Both the position numbers and the translations under genes were made by a program. From assembly GCF_021602025.1 (NCBI RefSeq), contig NZ_BQHW01000008.1, forward strand, positions 62,001-126,000: 64,000 nucleotides of DNA, given 5' to 3'. The DNA is from Pseudomonas ceruminis (lineage in GTDB: Bacteria > Pseudomonadota > Gammaproteobacteria > Pseudomonadales > Pseudomonadaceae). The notes under the pieces were generated by a model that was given only the letters and a program-made list of their open reading frames with translations, was not told where the DNA came from and did not search any database. This document shows, piece after piece, positions 37,962 through 48,609 of this stretch (within the stretch, counting starts at the first letter, position 1; the number at the start of each line of letters is the position of its first letter).

Positions 37962-38087
37962 GGTCGTGTCTCCTCTGTACAGGGGATTGCCGAGTGAGCT
38001 ATTGAGAATAGGAGAGATTTTTGTCTTGTCAGTGCAGCCCTGTCGCAGGGCACGCCTGCGAAAGGGCTGGAAGGCTCACCGGAAGGT

Positions 38088-39443
38088 CTACAGGAACCAC
38101 CGGTACTCCCTGGCACTGACTTCCTGCATGAACGCGAGATGGTCCTGCCGCTTGTTCTCGCAATACACCATCACGAATTCATCCCCCAGCCCTTCGTTCA
38201 CTGCCGGGTGCGCACGCATGGCCGTGACTGCTGCAAGCATGTCCTTGGGAAAGTCCACGCCGCTGGCGCGGTCTTCGTTCAGTGGGGCAATCGGCTCCTG
38301 TCCAGCCTGCAGCCCGTGCTCCATCCCACACAAAATCGCTGCCAGTACCAGGTACGGGTTAGCATCCGCCCCCGCCAGGCGGTGTTCGATACGCAGGTTG
38401 CCGGCATCCGAGTCGGGAATGCGAATGCACGCATCACGGTCTTCGAAACCCCAGCTGGCGCGGCTTGCAGCATTGACCATGGCACCGTAGCGGCGAAACG
38501 CGTTGTGGTTGGCGGCAAAAATCGGCATGCAGTGCGGCAGCAAGGCCAGGCAGCCGGCCACGGCATGGCGCAAGGGGCGTTGCTGGTCGGCTGCCAGCAG
38601 GTTGTTGCCGGCCTGATCGTAAAGGCTGACGTGCACATGCATGCCGCTGCCCGGCGCTTGCAGGTACGGCTTGCTCATGAATGAGGCACGTAGCCCGTGC
38701 TTGCGTGCCACGCCCCGCGTGCTACGGCAGAACAGGGCGGCCCAGTCGGCGGCGCGCAGGCCGTCGTCGCAGTGACCGAAGTTGATTTCGAACTGGCCCG
38801 GGCCCAGCTCGGCGGTGATGACATTGGCATCGACCCCTTGGGTATTGGCGGTTTCTACCATGTCGTGGAGCACGTCGCTGAACCGCGACAAGCGTTCTAT
38901 ATGCAGGTTCGGCTGGTCGTCCGGGTCATCGCTGCTCGGGTCGTGGGGGAACTGTGGCAGGCCTTCCTTGAGTGCCCGGTCGAACAGGTAGAATTCCAGT
39001 TCAAATGCTACTACCGGGCGAATGCCACGGCGCTCCAGGCGTTGCAATACACGGGCGAGTACCTCACGTGGCTCGAACTCAATAGGCGCAGCGGTGCCAT
39101 CGGAACTGATCAGCATCTGGCCCAGCGGTTGGCGCTCCCAATTGACCGGTTTGAGGGTGCCAGGAATCAGGCGCCGCAGCGCATCCGGGTCGCCATCGTT
39201 GAAGCAGTAATCGCTTATCGGGAACAGTCCGCCTTGCACCCCCAGCAACGCGCAGTTCTGCGGCAGCTTGAGCGGGCTGCCGGCGGCGACCTTTTCCAGC
39301 ATGTCGATGGGGTAGCGTTTACCGTAGAAATGCCCGGGAATGTCCAGGCTGAGCAGATCGACGTGGCGCACTTCGGGGTAGCGGGTGCGGAAGGCGCGGA
39401 CTTCACTGAGCAGGTCGGCAGCGGCTGTAGGTAGTGTTGTCAT
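38088..39443 (-). CDS. Glutamine-synthetase-family gamma-glutamylpolyamine synthetase
   Basis: This 451-residue protein has the GS beta-grasp and catalytic domains: FELEFYLFD, AELGPGQFEINFGHCDD (metal ligands), GSGMHVHVSLYD, NAFRRYG and RIEHRLAGADANPYL. It is shorter and more divergent than GlnA and matches the PuuA/SpuI class that ligates glutamate to putrescine or other amines. It follows a cupin regulator and a FAD oxidase on the same strand, the same partners found in puu operons. The ribosome site GAGAG lies 7 nt upstream. The exact amine substrate is not determinable. Confidence 0.88.
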   Translation of the reverse strand: MTTLPTAAADLLSEVRAFRTRYPEVRHVDLLSLDIPGHFYGKRYPIDMLEKVAAGSPLKLPQNCALLGVQGGLFPISDYCFNDGDPDALRRLIPGTLKPVNWERQPLGQMLISSDGTAAPIEFEPREVLARVLQRLERRGIRPVVAFELEFYLFDRALKEGLPQFPHDPSSDDPDDQPNLHIERLSRFSDVLHDMVETANTQGVDANVITAELGPGQFEINFGHCDDGLRAADWAALFCRSTRGVARKHGLRASFMSKPYLQAPGSGMHVHVSLYDQAGNNLLAADQQRPLRHAVAGCLALLPHCMPIFAANHNAFRRYGAMVNAASRASWGFEDRDACIRIPDSDAGNLRIEHRLAGADANPYLVLAAILCGMEHGLQAGQEPIAPLNEDRASGVDFPKDMLAAVTAMRAHPAVNEGLGDEFVMVYCENKRQDHLAFMQEVSAREYRWFL

Positions 39444-39452
39444 GCTGTGCTC

Positions 39453-40004
39453 TCATCGGAAGACCCAGAGGACACGGGTCGTCTGGTCGGTCAGGTTGGC
39501 GTAGCGGAACTGGCTGTGCGGCGGTAGCTGAAAGCTGTCGTTGGGGCCTAGCGTCACCGCTTGTTCATGGCCTTCGAGCCACAGGGTCAGCTCGCCTTCA
39601 AGCACGAAACCACCCTGTTCGGCGCTGTCATTCAGGTGTCCCTCGCCACTGCTGGCGCCGGGCGCCAGGTGGCTTTCGAGCATGGCGAAGCTGCCGGTGA
39701 GCGTGGGCGACACCAGCACGTCGCTGATGCCTGCGGCGTAGTAGAGGGTACGGCGCTCGCCCGGCCGGGTTACCCAGTCCAGCGGGCGCGGTTGGCTGGG
39801 CTGGTAGAAGTAAGTGGTCGGTACATGCAGCGCTTCGCTGATGGCGGTAAGGTCGGCCACGGTGGGCTGCGACAGGCCGCGCTCGACCTGGGACAGGAAC
39901 CCGAGCGAGCGCTTGACCTTGACGGCCAGCTCGCCAAGGGTCAGCCCACGGTGTTTGCGCAGGTCGCGGATCAGTAATGCCAGGCCCTGGGCATCTTCAG
40001 ACAT
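39453..40004 (-). CDS. XRE-cupin transcriptional regulator (PuuR-like)
   Basis: This 183-residue protein has an N-terminal helix-turn-helix (about 10-65: LRKHRGLTLGELAVKVKRSLGFLSQVERGLSQPTVADL) and a C-terminal cupin (about 105-180: GEGHLNDSAEQGGFVLEGELTLWLEG), the layout of PuuR. The ATG at 40004 overlaps the end of the FAD oxidase gene by 8 nt, and the stop lies 9 nt before the synthetase start, so the three genes form one operon. The longer open frame to 40370 is a shadow of the oxidase gene. It probably regulates its own operon through the palindromes at 41295-41328 (inference). Confidence 0.88.
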   Translation of the reverse strand: MSEDAQGLALLIRDLRKHRGLTLGELAVKVKRSLGFLSQVERGLSQPTVADLTAISEALHVPTTYFYQPSQPRPLDWVTRPGERRTLYYAAGISDVLVSPTLTGSFAMLESHLAPGASSGEGHLNDSAEQGGFVLEGELTLWLEGHEQAVTLGPNDSFQLPPHSQFRYANLTDQTTRVLWVFR

Positions 40005-41286
40005 GATCGCGCATCCTGTACCAGGCCTTGGCGGCCGCCTCCAGTGGCGCGGCCAGCAGGTCGCCGCCGAGGAAGCGGCCATTGTCGATACCCTGGTATA
40101 ACGCCAGCAGGTCGTCGTCGCCAAGAATCGCATCGCTGACTGCCCGTGCCCCGGCCAAGGTTGGCAGCACACCGTGGCCAGAAAACCCCTGCAGCCAGTA
40201 GCGCTGGCCCTCGCGGCCGATATCGGGCGTGCGCTGGATGCTGCAGTCGATGTGGCCACCCCAGGCGTAGTCGATGGCCACGCCGGCCAGTTGTGGGAAC
40301 ACGCGCTCAAGGTAAGGACGGGTTGCACTGGCCACATCCTTGGGGATACCGCCCAGGTAGGTACAGCCACCGCCGAACAGCAAGCGATGGTCGGGGGTGA
40401 GGCGGAAGTAGTCGGGCACGAACTGATTGTCGATCACACAGCTGTTGCGCGGCAGCAGCGAGCGGGCGAAGTCCGCCTCCAGGGGCGCAGTGGCCACCTG
40501 GTACGAACCGACCGGCAGCAACCGGCGGGACAGGGTGCGGTCGAGCTGGTCGATGTAGGCGTTGCACGCCAGTACCAGCACGTCACAGTGCACCTCGCCA
40601 TGGTCAGTACGGGCAACATAGCCATCCGTGGTCTGCTGGTAGTTGATGACTTGGCTTTGCTCGAAGATCTGCCCGCCAGCGGTCTCGATCGTGGCGGCCA
40701 GCCCTTGGGCCAGTTTCAGCGGGTTCAGGTGCGCGCCCCTGGCGTCATACAGCGCGGCCTGGTAGCGCGGGCTGTCGACCCATTGCCCCAACTCGTCGCG
40801 GCTGATCAGTCGTAGGGCGTCATAGCCCCATTTGTGCTCGGCGTCGTACAGGGCTTGCTCGAGCATTTTCACCCGGCGTGCCAGTACTGCCGTCCAAAGG
40901 CTGCCCACCCGATAATCGATATCGAAGCCGTGGCGCAGCGGCAGTTCACGCATCTCGTCGGCGGCCCAGCACATGCTGTCCCAGAGGCGGCGGGTGCGTT
41001 CCACGCCCAACGCCTTTTCGAGCGGCGGCATGTCGCACGACCAGCCCAGCAGCGCCTGGCCACCATTACGCCCAGAGGCGGCCCAGGCTACCCGGCTGGC
41101 TTCCAGCAGGGTCACGCGCTTGCCGACCACGGCCAGGCGCAGGGCAGTGTGCAAGCCGCTGAAACCGGCGCCGATGATGAGTACATCGGTGTCGTGCCGG
41201 CCTTTCAGGGTCGGGCGCAGGGGAATACTGACCGGGTAGGTCTGGGCGTAGTAACTGGCGACGTGCTGGGCGGATTGCTTGAACAT
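39997..41286 (-). CDS. FAD-dependent amine oxidoreductase (PuuB-like)
   Basis: This 429-residue DadA/PuuB-family flavoprotein has an N-terminal FAD motif (VLIIGAGFSGLHTALRLAVVGKRVTLLE), the family segment SGRNGGQALLGW and a C-terminal YWLQGFSGHGVLPTLAGARAV. PuuB oxidises gamma-glutamylputrescine. The start at 41286 (MFKQSAQHVASYYAQTYP) has GAGG 6 nt upstream. A 12-residue longer frame is possible. It is the first gene of the operon. puuC (aldehyde dehydrogenase) and puuD (hydrolase) are not adjacent, so they would have to be encoded elsewhere. Confidence 0.88.
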   Translation of the reverse strand: MFKQSAQHVASYYAQTYPVSIPLRPTLKGRHDTDVLIIGAGFSGLHTALRLAVVGKRVTLLEASRVAWAASGRNGGQALLGWSCDMPPLEKALGVERTRRLWDSMCWAADEMRELPLRHGFDIDYRVGSLWTAVLARRVKMLEQALYDAEHKWGYDALRLISRDELGQWVDSPRYQAALYDARGAHLNPLKLAQGLAATIETAGGQIFEQSQVINYQQTTDGYVARTDHGEVHCDVLVLACNAYIDQLDRTLSRRLLPVGSYQVATAPLEADFARSLLPRNSCVIDNQFVPDYFRLTPDHRLLFGGGCTYLGGIPKDVASATRPYLERVFPQLAGVAIDYAWGGHIDCSIQRTPDIGREGQRYWLQGFSGHGVLPTLAGARAVSDAILGDDDLLALYQGIDNGRFLGGDLLAAPLEAAAKAWYRMRDHV

Positions 41287-41294
41287 GCCGGGCC

Positions 41295-41328
41295 TCATGA
41301 AATTTATTGTGATTATTTTCATGAAAAT
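41295..41328. promoter_or_regulatory. Palindromes upstream of the puu-like operon
   Basis: ATTTTCATGAAAAT (41315-41328) is a perfect 14-nt palindrome. A second TCATGA core lies at 41295-41300, centred 24 nt away. Together CATGAAA and TTTCATG also form a 7-bp inverted repeat. They sit 9-42 nt before the ATG at 41286, in an AT-rich stretch. The second core overlaps the ribosome-site region. Confidence 0.5.
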
Positions 41329-41454
41329 CTAGCAGGTAATTTTCACCGCGCCAGTCAAACCGGGTGGCGGTTCGATCGGCAGCCCTTCGCGGGCCACTCA
41401 TGGGCAAGCCCGCCCGCCTGTAAGGCAGCGAGCAGACCGAAACCGGCAACCCTC

Positions 41455-43392
41455 TCAACCGGACTTTTTTGTTGCCTTGCGCTTCGGTTGCCTTGGCTTG
41501 CCTGCAGCCGCCTTCCTAGGCTTTTTCTTCCACGGCGCTGCTTTTGCCACCGCGGGCCCGGTGATAGTCATGCGCATGCCGCTGCAACGCTCCACCAGCT
41601 TGCCCATCCACGCCGACTGCCGGGCAACGAATTCCTCCAGGCTCATCTCGCCACGCTGCACCATGTCCAGTGCCTGCTCCCAGATCGCCGTGGTGCCGGG
41701 GTCGGCGATGGCGCGGGGGACGGCGTCGATCAGGCTGAAGGCGGCCGGAGTGGCGGCCAGTGCCTTGCCGTGCTTGACCAGGTAGCCGCGGTCGAGCAGG
41801 CCCTGGATGATGCTGGCACGGGTCGCTTCTGTGCCGATGCCGGTGGTTTCCTTGAGCTTCTGTTTGAGTCGCGGGTCGTCCACCAGCTTGGCCACGTTCT
41901 TCATGGCCTTGATCAGGTCGCCTTCAGTGAACGGTTTGGGTGGCTGGGTCCACAGGTCTTTGAGTTGCAGGCCTTGCACCGTGCAGTCCTGGCCTTCGTG
42001 CAGCGCAGGCAAGACCTGGGCCGGCGGTGCCTCGCGGCCCTTGGCCGGTGCCAACGCCTCGGGCAAGGCGCGGCGCCAGCCCGGCTCGACGATCTGTTTA
42101 CCTACGGCGCGCAGGGCGTGGCCTGCACAGTCGAACTCAGCCTGGGTGCGGTCATACTCATGGTGGGGGAGAAACTGCGCCAGGTAGCGGGCGCGGATCA
42201 GGGTGTAGACCGCCTTGTGCTTGGCGGGCAGGCGCGAAGGGTCGCTGGCGGCAGCGGTGGGGATAATGCCGTGGTGGGCGCTGACCTTGGCATCGTTCCA
42301 GGCCCGCGAACGGCGCTGGGGTTGGAGGTGCGCTTGCAGTGGCGTCAGGGTGGCGTCGGCGCGCTGCAAGGCACTGATGATCGCTGGCGCTTCGCCGTGC
42401 TGGCTGAGGGGCAGGTAGCCGCAATCGCTGCGCGGGTACGTGATCAGTTTGTGGGTTTCGTACAGCGCTTGGGCGATGTCGAGGGTTTCCTGGGCACCGA
42501 GGCCGAACTTTTTTGAGCACAGCTCCTGCAGGGTGCCGAGGTCGAAGGGCAGGGGCGCTGCCTCGCGTACGCGCTCGGTGGCGACTTCGAGCACCCGCGC
42601 CCTGCCGGCGTTGCCGATGTCACTGGCGGCCTGTTGCGCCAGGGCCTGATTGAGGCAGCGGCCCTGGTCGTCGCAGGCGTCTTCCGGCGCGCGCCATTGG
42701 GCGTTGAAGCCTTGCTCGGCATGTTCGAGCTGCACGTCGATGGCCCAGAACGGTACTGGCACGAAATCGGCGATGCTGCGGTCGCGGTCGACCACCAGGC
42801 GCAGTGTCGGGGTTTGCACCCGGCCCACCGGCAGCACACCCTGGTAGCCGGACTGGCGGCCTAGCAGGGTGAACAGCCGGCTCATGTTCATGCCGATCAG
42901 CCAGTCGGCCCGTGAGCGGCCTAGCGCCGAGTGGTAGAGGTTGAAGGTTTCCTGGCCGGGCAGCAGACGCGCCAACGCCTTGCGGATGGACGCGTCGTCC
43001 AGTGCCGACAGCCACAAGCGCTGAATCGGGCCGCGGTAACGGCAGTGTTCGACCAACTCGCGGGCGATCATCTCGCCTTCGCGGTCGGCGTCGGTGGCGA
43101 TCACCAGTTCACGGGCCTCGCCGAGCAGGCGCTTGACGGCCTTGAACTGGCTGGCGGTCTTGGGCTTGACCAGCATCTTCCATTTTTCCGGAATGATTGG
43201 CAGGTCGGCCAGGTTCCAACGCTTGTAGCGCTCGTCGTAGCTGTCGGGTGGGGCGGTTTCGAGCAGGTGGCCGATGCACCAGGTTACGCAGACGTCGGTG
43301 CCTTGCCAGCAGCCGTCGCCCTTACGCTGGGCGCCGAGGACTTTGGCGATGTCTTTGGCCTGGGAGGGTTTTTCGCAGAGGAACAGGCGCAT
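41455..43392 (-). CDS. topB: DNA topoisomerase III
   Basis: This 645-residue type IA topoisomerase decatenates single-stranded DNA. The Toprim motif (ATDADREGEMIARE) and catalytic Tyr Y319 in ITYPRSDCGY are present, the latter near E. coli Y328. The last 30 residues are a Lys/Arg-rich tail (WKKKPRKAAAGKPRQPKRK) replacing longer C-terminal domains. The start at 43392 (MRLFLCEKPSQAKDI) has no strong ribosome site but fits the family. The 21-residue extension upstream does not. It is transcribed alone. Confidence 0.94.
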   Translation of the reverse strand: MRLFLCEKPSQAKDIAKVLGAQRKGDGCWQGTDVCVTWCIGHLLETAPPDSYDERYKRWNLADLPIIPEKWKMLVKPKTASQFKAVKRLLGEARELVIATDADREGEMIARELVEHCRYRGPIQRLWLSALDDASIRKALARLLPGQETFNLYHSALGRSRADWLIGMNMSRLFTLLGRQSGYQGVLPVGRVQTPTLRLVVDRDRSIADFVPVPFWAIDVQLEHAEQGFNAQWRAPEDACDDQGRCLNQALAQQAASDIGNAGRARVLEVATERVREAAPLPFDLGTLQELCSKKFGLGAQETLDIAQALYETHKLITYPRSDCGYLPLSQHGEAPAIISALQRADATLTPLQAHLQPQRRSRAWNDAKVSAHHGIIPTAAASDPSRLPAKHKAVYTLIRARYLAQFLPHHEYDRTQAEFDCAGHALRAVGKQIVEPGWRRALPEALAPAKGREAPPAQVLPALHEGQDCTVQGLQLKDLWTQPPKPFTEGDLIKAMKNVAKLVDDPRLKQKLKETTGIGTEATRASIIQGLLDRGYLVKHGKALAATPAAFSLIDAVPRAIADPGTTAIWEQALDMVQRGEMSLEEFVARQSAWMGKLVERCSGMRMTITGPAVAKAAPWKKKPRKAAAGKPRQPKRKATKKSG

Positions 43393-43519
43393 GGCCGCAA
43401 ACGCTTCATCGGGAGTGATGGGCACTAGGATGCGCAAGCGGGGGCGCTGAGGCAAGTTTTATCTGGATGGATGTACAGGTTTTTGTCAGTGGGAATGTTG
43501 CTGTGTTCACCGGCCCTGT

Positions 43520-43543
43520 CCCCGGCAAGCCGGCTCCTACAGG
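43520..43543. repeat. REP-like repeat copy
   Basis: The core CCGGCAAGCCGGCTCCTACA matches the cores at 8366-8388 and 23449-23470 in the same orientation. It lies in the 234-nt gap between topB and the GNAT gene. Confidence 0.5.
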
Positions 43544-43626
43544 TTGATCACCGCCTTTCAGGGCGATGGGTACGTGTGGGAGCGCAGCGTGCCGGGGTGG
43601 GGCGGTCAGCTCAACATCTGCCGGGC

Positions 43627-44061
43627 TCAGGCGATATCGCAGGAGTCACGCACCATGTCCACATGCGGGATGCCGGCTTCGAGGAACTCCTCGCTGACCA
43701 CCCGAAAGCCCAGCCGCTCGTAGAACGGCGTGGCGTGCACCTGAGCACTGAGCATCTGCTGCTTGAGGTCGCGGTTCTGCGCTTCGACGATCACCGCATT
43801 GACCAGCGCATCGCCAACCTTCAACCCGCGCCAGTCCTTGAGCACCGAGATGCGGCCAATGGTGCCGTCGGACAGCAGACGGGCAGTGCCAACCGGATAA
43901 TCGCCTTCAAGGGCCAGGAAGTGCAGCGCGTCCTGGTCTTCCGAGTCGAACTCAAGCTCCGGCGGAATATGCTGTTCGGCCACAAACACGGCCTCACGAA
44001 TACGGCGGATATCAGCGTTGTCCTTCTGCCAGTCAGCGAGGCGCACACGAATCTTATTCAT
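43627..44061 (-). CDS. GNAT-family N-acetyltransferase (ElaA/YjcF-like)
   Basis: This 144-residue protein has IRRIREAVFVAEQHIPPELEFDSEDQDALHFLAL at its N-terminus and the acetyl-CoA loop region GRISVLKDWRGLKVGDALV, followed by ATPFYERLGFRVVSEEFLEAGIPHVDM. This is a complete GNAT fold. The acceptor is unknown. Its ATG lies inside the end of the ribosomal-oxygenase gene (8-nt overlap), so it is translated from the same messenger. Confidence 0.9.
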   Translation of the reverse strand: MNKIRVRLADWQKDNADIRRIREAVFVAEQHIPPELEFDSEDQDALHFLALEGDYPVGTARLLSDGTIGRISVLKDWRGLKVGDALVNAVIVEAQNRDLKQQMLSAQVHATPFYERLGFRVVSEEFLEAGIPHVDMVRDSCDIA

Positions 44062-45220
44062 TGGCGAATCCCAGGCTTCCTTGTTTGATCAGTTGCTGTA
44101 CCAGCATAAGGCCATCTTCATCCTGCAACCACTCTTCAAGGTTGTCGATGTGTAACGCGTCGGCGGCGCAGACCAGCTTCAGCAGCTCGCGGAGCTTGGC
44201 GGGCAGCGGGCAACTGCGGCCGCTGGCGAACAGCATCAGGTCATCGTTGAGCTCGGACCAGGCCATGCGCGCGCTGGGGTTGCGGATCAGGATGGCACCG
44301 TCTTCCAGGGCTTCGATCAGTTCTTCCTCGCTCAGCGCTTCACCCACGACCTGCTCCGGGTAGCGCGGCTCGGTCATGAACTGGCCAAACCAGGTCAGCA
44401 GCAGGTCCTTGTCGCTCATGTGCTTGTCGAGCAATGCCTTGAGGCGGTCGAGGGCGTCGTGCTGGATCTGGTGCGGGTCGCTGACCGGTTGGGCGTCGGC
44501 GTCGCTGTAGCGCTCTTCGTCCGGCAGGAACTGGCCGAGGAAGTCGGTGAAATGGGTCAGCACTTCGGCGGCGCTCGGGGCGCGGAAACCGACCGAGTAG
44601 GTCAGGCAGTCGTCCACGGCCACGCCGTAGTGAGCCAGACGAGGCGGCAGGTAGAGCATGTCGCCAGGCTCCAGGGTCCACTCGCCGCTCTGTTCGAATT
44701 CGGCGAGGATGCGCAGGTCGGCATGCTCGAGCAGCGGGCTGTCGCTGCTGCACATCTGACCGATCTTCCAGTTGCGCTTGCCATGGCCCTGCAGCAGGAA
44801 TACGTCGTAGTTGTCGAAGTGCGGGCCGACGCTCCCACCCGGGGCGGCGAAGCTGATCATCACGTCATCGATGCGCCAGCTCGGCAGGAAGCGGAAAGGC
44901 TCCAGCAGTTCGGCCACTTCTGGCACGAACTGATCTACCGCCTGCACTAGCAGGGTCCAGTCTTTTTCTGGCAGCTCGGCAAAAGTGTCTTCGTTGAACG
45001 GGCCGCGGCGCAGCTCCCACGGGTGGGCGCCGTGCTCGAGCACGATGCGCGACTCGACTTCCTCTTCCAGGGCCAGGCCGGCCAGCTCGTCGGGGTCGAT
45101 CGGGCTTTCGAAGTCCGGGAACGCCTGGCGCACCAGCAGCGGCTTCTTCTGCCAGTAGTCGCGCATGAATTCGCGGGCCGAGATGCCGCCGAGCAGCTGC
45201 AGTGGAGTATCAGGATTCAT
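44054..45220 (-). CDS. roxA: Ribosomal oxygenase (JmjC/cupin; 50S L16 arginine hydroxylase type)
   Basis: This 388-residue Fe(II)/2-oxoglutarate dioxygenase resembles YcfD/RoxA, which hydroxylates an Arg of ribosomal protein L16. The iron ligands are H and D of GPHFDNYDVFLLQG and the His of YLPPRLAHYG. LLVRQAFPDFESPIDPDELAGLA is typical of the N-terminus. A dimerisation helix and winged-helix region follow in the last 150 residues. The ATG at 45220 is preferred to a TTG two codons upstream. It overlaps the GNAT gene. Confidence 0.9.
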   Translation of the reverse strand: MNPDTPLQLLGGISAREFMRDYWQKKPLLVRQAFPDFESPIDPDELAGLALEEEVESRIVLEHGAHPWELRRGPFNEDTFAELPEKDWTLLVQAVDQFVPEVAELLEPFRFLPSWRIDDVMISFAAPGGSVGPHFDNYDVFLLQGHGKRNWKIGQMCSSDSPLLEHADLRILAEFEQSGEWTLEPGDMLYLPPRLAHYGVAVDDCLTYSVGFRAPSAAEVLTHFTDFLGQFLPDEERYSDADAQPVSDPHQIQHDALDRLKALLDKHMSDKDLLLTWFGQFMTEPRYPEQVVGEALSEEELIEALEDGAILIRNPSARMAWSELNDDLMLFASGRSCPLPAKLRELLKLVCAADALHIDNLEEWLQDEDGLMLVQQLIKQGSLGFANE

Positions 45221-45262
45221 GTTCAACCTATTGAAAAAACGTAATTTTCGTCCGGGAATAAA

Positions 45263-45285
45263 AACGCCCGGCGAGGCCGGGCGTT
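45263..45285 (-). terminator. Rho-independent terminator of purB
   Basis: A 10-bp stem (AACGCCCGGC at 45263-45272 with 45276-45285) and a 3-nt loop are followed on the - strand by a T-rich stretch, 17 nt past the purB stop. Confidence 0.8.
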
Positions 45286-45301
45286 GAACGCGACGGTCAG
45301 C

Positions 45302-46768
<1,467 letters not shown>

Positions 46769-46802
46769 TTACGGCTTTATTGCCGGAACGGTCAGAACCC
46801 CA

Positions 46803-47429
46803 TCAGGAGGGGCTGCGCATCATGTCGTACAGTTCGTTGAGCAGCTTGCGCCGGCTGAATACCAGCTGCCAGCGGTGCCCGCCCAGTTGGCGCCACAGGC
46901 GTGCGGCGCGGATGCCGGCCAGCAGCAGGGCGCGGATCTTCGAGGCGTTGCTGGATTGCTGCAGGAAGCGCATGTCGCCGTGCACCTGGATGCGCTGGCG
47001 CAGGGTGCTCAGGGTGTCCTGGTACAACGCACCACTGGAGGCGATCACGTTTTCGTGAACCAGGCCGAAGTGGTCGGCCTGGGACTGGATCTGTGGCAGG
47101 CGGTTGCCGATGGTGTCGAGCAGGTCACCGCGCTTGTTGAGCTGGCGCTCGAGACCGAGCATCGACAGGGCGTAGCGCAGTGGTTCGCGCTGCAGGCTGC
47201 TGGGGTCGCGCTCCAGGGCGCCGACCAGCGCGCGGTAGCCGTCACGCAGGTTAAGGTCGTCACCACCGAACACCTCCAGGGTGTTCTTGGGGTCGCGCAC
47301 CAGCAGGCTACCGAGCATGCAGCCGATGTTGGCCTCGCTGGCCTGGCCGGTCCGAGCAATACGGTCGACCAGCACGGCAGCCTGGAATACGCCACCCAGG
47401 GCAATCAATTGCTCCTGCAGGTTGCTCAT
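46803..47429 (-). CDS. hflD: High-frequency lysogenization protein HflD homolog
   Basis: This 208-residue all-helical protein begins [28 protein letters not shown] and contains [23 protein letters not shown], both family hallmarks. In E. coli HflD is membrane-associated and affects lambda lysogeny through CII; its native role is unclear. Its ATG overlaps the mnmA stop as ATGA, with GGAG 8 nt upstream, so it is coupled to mnmA. Confidence 0.93.
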   Translation of the reverse strand: MSNLQEQLIALGGVFQAAVLVDRIARTGQASEANIGCMLGSLLVRDPKNTLEVFGGDDLNLRDGYRALVGALERDPSSLQREPLRYALSMLGLERQLNKRGDLLDTIGNRLPQIQSQADHFGLVHENVIASSGALYQDTLSTLRQRIQVHGDMRFLQQSSNASKIRALLLAGIRAARLWRQLGGHRWQLVFSRRKLLNELYDMMRSPS

Positions 47430-48550
47430 GCGCGCGGGCTCCATGGCTCGGCGGTTTCGATCACGCCGCCTCCCAGGCAGACCTCGCCGTCGTAGAACAC
47501 CACCGACTGGCCCGGCGTAACGGCGCGTTGCGGTTCGTCGAACACCGCGCGATAGCCGCTTGCGGTGCGTTCCAGGGTGCAGTGCTGGTCACTCTGGCGG
47601 TAGCGCACCTTGGCGGTGAGCGTGCGCGGGCTGCTGAGGTCGATCGGGTTGACCCAGAAAATCTCCGAGGCGAGCAATGCGCGGGAGAACAACCACGGGT
47701 GTTCGTTGCCCTGGCCGACCACCAGCACGTTGCGGGTCAGGTCCTTGTGCAGGACGTACCAGGGTTCGTCGCCGGCGTCCTTGAGGCCGCCAATGCCCAG
47801 GCCTTGGCGCTGGCCGATGGTGTGGTACATCAGGCCGTGGTGGCGGCCGATCACTTCACCTTCGGTGGTTTCGATGTCGCCAGGCTGGGCCGGCAGGTAC
47901 TGCTTGAGAAAGTCGCTGAAACGGCGCTCGCCGATGAAGCAGATGCCGGTGGAGTCCTTCTTCTTGGCGGTAGCCAGGCCATGCTTCTCGGCAATGGCGC
48001 GTACTTCGGGCTTTTCCAGTTCACCCACGGGGAACAGAGTGCGGGCGATCTCTTTGCCACCGACAGCGTGCAGGAAGTAGCTCTGGTCCTTGTTCGGGTC
48101 CAGGCCCTTGAGCAATTCAGTGAGCTCGCCCGTGTCGCGGCGGCGCACATAGTGGCCGGTGGCAATCAGGTCGGCGCCCAGCGACAGGGCGTAGTCGAGG
48201 AACGCCTTGAACTTGATTTCACGGTTGCAGAGGATGTCTGGGTTGGGCGTGCGGCCAGCCTTGTACTCCTCGAGGAAGTGCTCGAAGACGTTGTCCCAGT
48301 ACTCCGCGGCGAAGTTGGCGGTGTGCAGCTTGATACCGATGCGGTCGCACACGGCCTGGGCGTCGGCCAGGTCTTCCCGGGCGGTGCAATATTCCGTGCC
48401 GTCGTCTTCCTCCCAGTTCTTCATGAACAGCCCTTCCACCTGGTAGCCCTGCTCGATGAGCAGAAGGGCGGAGACGGAAGAGTCCACGCCGCCGGACATG
48501 CCGACGATGACGCGGGTCTTGGCGGGGTCTTTGAGTGCTGGGCTGGTCAT
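47426..48550 (-). CDS. mnmA: tRNA-specific 2-thiouridylase MnmA
   Basis: This 374-residue ATP-pyrophosphatase thiolates U34 of Lys, Glu and Gln tRNAs. The PP-loop SGGVDSS is at residues 19-25. The two active cysteines are in [14 protein letters not shown] and [25 protein letters not shown] and LGGGVIE near the C-terminus are typical. The ribosome site is weak. It is followed by hflD (overlap) and preceded by a nudJ-like gene 59 nt away. Confidence 0.96.
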   Translation of the reverse strand: MTSPALKDPAKTRVIVGMSGGVDSSVSALLLIEQGYQVEGLFMKNWEEDDGTEYCTAREDLADAQAVCDRIGIKLHTANFAAEYWDNVFEHFLEEYKAGRTPNPDILCNREIKFKAFLDYALSLGADLIATGHYVRRRDTGELTELLKGLDPNKDQSYFLHAVGGKEIARTLFPVGELEKPEVRAIAEKHGLATAKKKDSTGICFIGERRFSDFLKQYLPAQPGDIETTEGEVIGRHHGLMYHTIGQRQGLGIGGLKDAGDEPWYVLHKDLTRNVLVVGQGNEHPWLFSRALLASEIFWVNPIDLSSPRTLTAKVRYRQSDQHCTLERTASGYRAVFDEPQRAVTPGQSVVFYDGEVCLGGGVIETAEPWSPRA

Positions 48551-48609
48551 GGCTACCGATGTGTATCAGAGGGGAAAAACGCCGATTCTATCAAAACCGA
48601 GGCTGCGCG

